DNA from: Dendrophyllia cribrosa
Lineage: Eukaryota; Cnidaria; Anthozoa; Scleractinia; Dendrophylliidae
Length of the DNA: 64,000 nucleotides
NCBI GenBank assembly: GCA_024195265.1
Contig: JAJLRJ010000010.1
Span: forward strand, 5,367,802-5,431,801
Direction of reading: 5' to 3'
A program made the translations under genes and the position numbers. Below, in pieces: positions 58,781-64,000 of the stretch; position 1 is the first letter of the stretch, and each line of letters opens with the position of its first letter. Under the pieces are notes generated by a model. The model saw only the letters and a list, made by a program, of their open reading frames with translations. It was not told the origin of the DNA and made no database searches.

Positions 58781-59190
58781 TACAATTGCCATGCAACTTC
58801 TCACGCAAAAGAAAAATTGCGTAAGTCAGGAATAATACGCTTCTGCCTAAGTTGAAAAACGACGCTTAATTCTACCCCCCAAAAGAGCCATCTTACGCCT
58901 AATTTTTTGTTCAACTTAAAGAAATTTGTTGCAATTAGGGGCGGACCATGATTTTTTTAACTTTATGCGTCTCTGGATCATTTTTTTTCAAAAGCACCTT
59001 CCTGCAAACATTTTTATTTATTTATTTATTTATTTTACAGTGCTATCGTATTTGGTGCTAAAATTATTAAAGCTTAAGCTATTTTTCGAAAAAAAAAATT
59101 AATACTGCTATAGCCAATTTATTTGGCCACATACGCTCCTTGTAATTTACAGTTTTTTGTACCTCTATACATCACTCACCGTTTTAATTC

Positions 59191-59526
59191 CTACGCAGCT
59201 TCTGGAGTAGCAGGCTTTTTCGCGATTCCACAGTACCGAAGTCCTGATCCTCTTTGACGATGTTCCCACAGGCCATCATACTCGTACCACCCGGCCTGTG
59301 GTACCAGCGGTGAAGACAGGCACATTACCGATTTAAAATGATTCCCATCACAGTTTAACTTGTGAACAGTTAGTGACCCATTAGCTTTGATGGTGATATC
59401 GTCAGGAAGATGACAAACTTCTGAAACTCGCCCATTTCTTGACAGAACGTCAATGTTAAATGGCAAGGCAAGCGGCATTCCTTGAATGAAAACTCGTCGA
59501 GATTCTGACCTTAAGCCCTGGCACAA
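59191..59526 (-). CDS. Unrecognised ORF, about 110 codons
   Basis: Frame with balanced composition (LPDDITIKANGSLTVHKLNC, later AGWYEYDGLWEHR) and no low complexity, ending in TAG at the left. It opens about 15 nt before 59526 after an AAAAAGTAG that could be an acceptor; no ATG start. Could be an exon or a transposon fragment; no family recognised. Confidence 0.3.
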   Translation of the reverse strand: MCQGLRSESRRVFIQGMPLALPFNIDVLSRNGRVSEVCHLPDDITIKANGSLTVHKLNCDGNHFKSVMCLSSPLVPQAGWYEYDGLWEHRQRGSGLRYCGIAKKPATPEAA

Positions 59527-59674
59527 CGAAGAGCTATTTGGCTACTTTTTGCGAAGGCAAAGTGAAGGAGTTGTCTTGTGCAGCCAAATGGAAAAAGACA
59601 TCTTCAAGTTATTTTCAGCTGTATTTGCTTTCGCATCACTGAGTAATATTTCAGCTTTGGGGCTAATATTTTTA

Positions 59675-60343
59675 ATTCTTGGCTTTCACTTACGTCATAT
59701 CAAAATTCAGAAGCATTAAACAATAGATTTCGAATCCAAAATGTTTATGGAATTGTAGAGAGTTTAAAACTACACATCTTGGCCAAATTTTGAAGCGCCA
59801 AAGCATTTCGTTCAAGAGTTATAGGCGAACGAGTATTAGACATTTTTAGTAAGAAATGTATGGAGCGGCCATCTTTGTGCCCCGCTCAGGGGGTATATAC
59901 TCCATGGAGGTTTTTAATTATATGCACACAAAACTATCCGGCATTTATTTAGGGTTAAAAACTCATTTTGAAATGGTTAGCTTTTATTTACTGTTATGGA
60001 TATGGCGGCCAAAAATTCAAAGTCTTAATTACACCAAAAATCAAATCAAAACATATTGTATTTGTTATAAGCTCCATTAACTCGGCTTATAAGCACTTAT
60101 AATGCAAACAATAACTTTCAGCTGATTCAATTTTGTTTATTTTCACAGCTTATCTGTAATAGCGTGACGAATTGCGTGACACATTTAAAACCTTTGTAAA
60201 TCGGAAGCAAAACATCGTGAAAACCTGAAACTTTCTGTGAAAGATTAATAATACTTGTATCCACATACCATGTTAGAAACAGATTTGTAGGACGTATAGT
60301 TAAGATTTTTTAATTTTTATGACGTCATGTGAAAACCAAGAAT
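59675..60343. mobile_element. MITE with ATTCTTGGNTTTCAC ends, copy 2
   Basis: Terminal inverted repeats at 59675 and 60343. Matches 24213-24774 with an extra segment around 59890-60000. Confidence 0.65.
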
Positions 60344-60364
60344 AGTTTATCTGACTTCTCTGCA

Positions 60365-60695
60365 AACATTTTTTTGACGCACGAAAAGTTGAATCGTTTT
60401 CTACTTTCTGCAACAAATTTTATTAAAATTGCTCAACAAAAATGCGTGTAACATGGCACTTGCAAGTTGTTTCGCCACACTCTTGAAGTCAACCAATCGT
60501 CAACTTAGTAACTTTTTTTTTCGCAAGACAAGTTGCATGGCAATTGTAACGTGCACATCGTACTTGCAACTTGCAACAATAGGGCCATTCATACGAGAGA
60601 AATACGCCGCGGCTTATTTCTCGAGATAAGTTGCTCGAGATAAATAAGTTGAGATAAGTTGCTCGGAAAAATTGTTACGTGTAACAGCACCTTAA
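60365..60695. mobile_element. TTGCAACTTG-family MITE, TTAA end at right
   Basis: Ends ACGTGTAACAGCACCTTAA; internal TTGCAAGTTGTTTCGCCACA and GCAAGACAAGTTGCATGGCA. Confidence 0.65.
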
Positions 60696-61011
60696 GAAAA
60701 ACAAGCAATGTAATGAACCAATCACAACTCAAGAAAATAAAACGTGCAACACGTGCCAAGCGCGGGAAACCGCCCAAATATAAATCACGGGTGCTTTTGA
60801 TTGGTTGAAATCATAGCCTTGGCTCTTATTGGCTGGAGCAAGTTGCACAAGCCTAAACAAATGAACAATTCTTATTTATATTACGCGGCGAAACTAAACA
60901 CCCAGCAGTGTCGATAGCTGGACGATACTGATGAGTTAAATTGGATACCGTAAAATGATTCTGAAGCTCTGACGAAGGGCTAGCGCTCGAAACATCAGCT
61001 GTTGAAACTCT

Positions 61012-61495
61012 TTAAGGCTGGTTCTCATATAATCGTCTCGGTCGTCCCGGTCGTCCCGGTCGTCCGAGTCGTTTCAAAAAGTGCACGGACGATCGGGACG
61101 ATTATATGAGAACACTTCTGAGACGACCCGGGACGATCGCAAACGACCCGGACGACTGGGAGGATCGCAGTCGCTTGGATGGAACAGTGTTCTATCCGAA
61201 CGACTGGAACGATCGTGAAAAATCGGGGATGATCATATGAGAACTACTCTCAGGCGACCGGGACGACTAAGGCGATCGGAGCGACCCAAATCTACCCCAG
61301 AATGCAGTATTATTGCCCAAAACACGTTGTCGGACCCGGTTTACGACCGCGCTATTGACGTTCGAGACGACCGGGACGATCATATGACCCAAATCGCTTG
61401 AGTCGTTCCGATCGTCTGAGTCGTTTGCAAAAAAACTTTTGAAACGATTCGGCGACCGAAGCGACCGGAACGATTATATGAGAACCAGCCTTTAA
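61012..61495. mobile_element. Palindromic TTAA element, GGCTGGTTCTCATATAATCG
   Basis: TTAAGGCTGGTTCTCATATA to TATATGAGAACCAGCCTTTAA, with many CGACCGGGACGAT words inside in both orientations. 484 bp. Confidence 0.78.
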
Positions 61496-61878
61496 GGTGC
61501 TATTACAGGTAACAATTTTTCGCGCACCTTGTCTCTGATCAGTCGCAAAAGAGACCGTTGCAAATTTCACGCGCGAGGCGATTTTTACGTGTAACACCCC
61601 TCCTGCAACTGATTTTTTTTTTTAAGTTGCACGACAAGTTTAATTATTTTCTACTTTCTGCAACAAATTTCTTTAAGTTTCAAAACAAAAATACGTGTAA
61701 TATGGCTCTTGCAACTTGTTTCGCCACACCCCGGCTTTAAGTTAACCAATGAGGAATAGATGCGTCATTTTTCAACTTACGCAATTTTTATCGCGAGACT
61801 AGTTGACGCGCAACTTGCAACAATTTTTTTTTGGCAAGACAAGTTGTAATCAAAATTGCTACTTGTAACAGGACCTAA
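61492..61878. mobile_element. TTGCAACTTG-family MITE
   Basis: TTAAGGTGCTATTACAGGTA to CTTGTAACAGGACCTAAA; shares a TTAA with the preceding element. Confidence 0.65.
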
Positions 61879-62312
61879 AATTACGTTGGCCAATTTACCT
61901 AAACGACTCAACCGTAACTAAACCAAATATTCATTTTTCGCTCCCTCGCCACCACAATACCACAGTTTCTTCAGAAACTAGGAAATAAGTTTATTGTCAT
62001 TATCGAAATATGGAAATTGTTTCACAGCTTGTCAAGCTGCCTTTCTCTGTTCAACGATTAAACAATGGAAGCTAAGTGACGAGGCCGAAAGACAGTCGGG
62101 TGTTCGCAGCTTCGGGTACTTGCAGAACAAAGAACAAAGAACTCGTCCCCGTGGAGGAACATTGTCAATATAGCAAAAAAGCACGTGCTCAAGTAAGTCG
62201 TATGAAATTTTTGTGGGTTTTCATTTTTGTGATTTTGTGGGGTTTCTTAAAATCCGCCAAAAAAGGAACTAGAAAAGATCCCGCAAAAATATATTTTACT
62301 ATAGAAATTACT

Positions 62313-62628
62313 CGTTTACACTGGCGTTTTTTGTGCAATTTCTGTCGCACGCAAGTTGCATCTTCAAATCGCGTGTACAAACTAGCAGCGATTTCAGTGC
62401 GATTTGGACGCAATTAATGTGTCGCGCAATATCGCAGAGGTTTCCAACATGTTCGAAACCTGATGCAACTTTAAGTGTCACACCACAATCCCACAGAAAT
62501 CGAACATGTTGGAAAGCTGATACAACTTGGCGGCGATTTTTGGGAATCAAAACGCAGCAAATGTCGCATCCGAATCGCACAGAAATCGCTGCTAGTTTGC
62601 ACTTCACATCAAAAATCGCATGTGTAAA
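62313..62628. mobile_element. MITE with TTTACAC termini
   Basis: TTTACACTGGCGTTTTTTGT at the left and AAAAATCGCATGTGTAAA at the right; central AACATGTTCGAA / GAACATGTTGGA and multiple GCGATT words. Confidence 0.6.
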
Positions 62629-62804
62629 TTATTGGCCAGGTCTGGCCAAATTTTACTTGTTCGTCTGTAACATTATTCCTCTATAAGACAGACACCTGTC
62701 TAAGGCGGACAGCCAGAGCTGGTTTCGAGGGTGTCCAGCTTAAAAATTATATGGAGAAGTGCTGTCCCGGGTACCCGAGACAACCATCCCGTGTAACATC
62801 ACTT

Positions 62805-63540
62805 CAACAAAAACAAGAATGTAATGAACCAATCACAACTTAAGAAAATAATACGTGCAACACGTGCCTGCAAGCGCGGGAAAACGCCCGAATATAAATC
62901 ACGTGTGTTTTTGATTGATTGAAATCATAGCCTTGGCTCTCATTGGCTGGAGCAAGTTGCACGCGCCTTTGCTGTTGGCCTAAAAGTAATTTAATTTACG
63001 ACAGCAAAAAAGAAACGGCTCTTAAACAAATGAACAATTCTTATTTATATTACGTGGGCGAAACCAAACACCCAGCAGTGTCGACAGCTGGACGGACCAG
63101 GCAATATGTAAAACTAGGTTTATCAACTGAGTTGATAAGGTGAATTGGATACCGTAAAATGATTCTAAAGCTCTGACGAAAGGCTAGCGCTCTGTTACAC
63201 GTAACAATTTTTCGCGCACCTTGTCTCTGATCAGTCGCAAAAGAGACTGTGGCAAATTTCACGCGCGAGGCAATTTTTACGTGTAAAACCCCCTCCTGCA
63301 ACTGATTTTTTTTTTGTAAGTTGCACGACAAGTTTAATCGTTTTCTACTTTCTGCAACAAATTTCTTCAAGTTTCGAAAGAAGATGGCTCTTGCAACTTG
63401 TTTCGCCACACTCTGTAAGTTAACCAATAGGGAATAGATGCGTCATTTTGCAGTTTACGCAATTTTTATCGCGAGACAAGTTGACGCACAACTTGCAACA
63501 ATTTTTTTGCGAGACAAAAATTGTTATGTACCAATTTTAT
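62805..63540. repeat. Segmental duplicate, copy 2 (without the insertion)
   Basis: Matches 60690-61870 without the 61012-61495 element; includes a TTGCAACTTG-family MITE at 63192-63540. Confidence 0.7.
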
Positions 63541-64000
63541 ACATTATCGACTTAATTGACTAAACCAAAAATTCATGTTTATCTGATGACCCGTACGGCC
63601 CTGCGAACCTTATCTTTGCAAAACCATTGATGAAAGTCCTGTATGAGGGCGGTACGCATTTGCGCGAGCGGGGCCGTTCACAAAAAGGCGTACGGCCCTA
63701 CTACAAAAGCGGACGGCCTCGCGCGTTAAAATTTAAAGTAATTTTGTATCCAAATTGGTCATATGATAAAATACTTATTGACTAAGTTACCCCTCGGTCA
63801 CATTCGCGCTAGAACCTTGCTTGCTTGACCAATTTTTGTTTACCTAGCAAATTCCTAGCTCGTTACAGGTGTGACCGACCTAGCGCGGCACTGCTTGCTT
63901 GCTTGAAAAAGAAGGCGGAGTAGCTTAATCTTCAAAAGATCCGCAGCTAAGCTTAAGAGCACTCAGAAGTGCTCTTGAGCTGTGCTTGGTAAACAGATTT
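63541..64000. other. Window end, unassigned
   Basis: GC-richer stretch with GTACGGCCCT words and a CTCGGTCACATTCGCGC / GTGTGACCGACC pair that may be one end of another inverted-repeat element running out of the window. Confidence 0.3.

Larger units (their letters stand above)
60690..61878. repeat. Segmental duplicate, copy 1 (holds an insertion)
   Basis: 60700-61012 and 61495-61870 match 62810-63190 and 63195-63540; the element at 61012-61495 is present only here. Confidence 0.7.

Overview
The window is nuclear DNA of an animal, most likely an anthozoan cnidarian such as a stony coral. This rests on AT-rich DNA, GT-AG introns, two recognisable metazoan genes and a very heavy load of short inverted-repeat transposons; the species is not established. 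Nothing prokaryotic or viral was seen.

Positions 575-46653 (+) hold the 3' part of a TTC3-like E3 ubiquitin ligase gene. I assembled 32 exons by hand from GT-AG sites, and the codon phase agrees at every junction. They encode about 1,625 residues: an acidic Ser-rich start, a Lys/Glu helix, TPR-like helices, a Cys/His cluster, a conserved middle domain, an 18-unit decapeptide repeat, coiled coil, a Pro/Ala/Gln linker, a TTC3-type C-terminal helical domain and a RING-H2 finger. The 5' end lies before the window.

Positions 50898-52394 (+) hold an uninterrupted 498-codon Vang-like (Strabismus/Vangl) planar cell polarity gene: four membrane segments and a C-terminal ETSV PDZ ligand. No functional link with the TTC3-like gene is implied; they are simply neighbours on the same strand.

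The rest is intron and intergenic DNA filled with repeats. These include a Penelope-like retroelement fragment with a GIY-YIG domain (1598-2827), a hAT-type zinc-finger ORF (14732-15226), LINE 3' ends, Tc1/mariner-like elements, many TTAA-flanked elements, a long inverted repeat with about 1.07-kb arms (26162-28732), minisatellites and microsatellites. The most unusual family is a TTAA-bounded element carrying a variable number of internal 88-bp or 106-bp tandem units; it occurs at eleven places, nine of them in TTC3 introns. From 55 to 64 kb I found only repeats and one unrecognised ORF.
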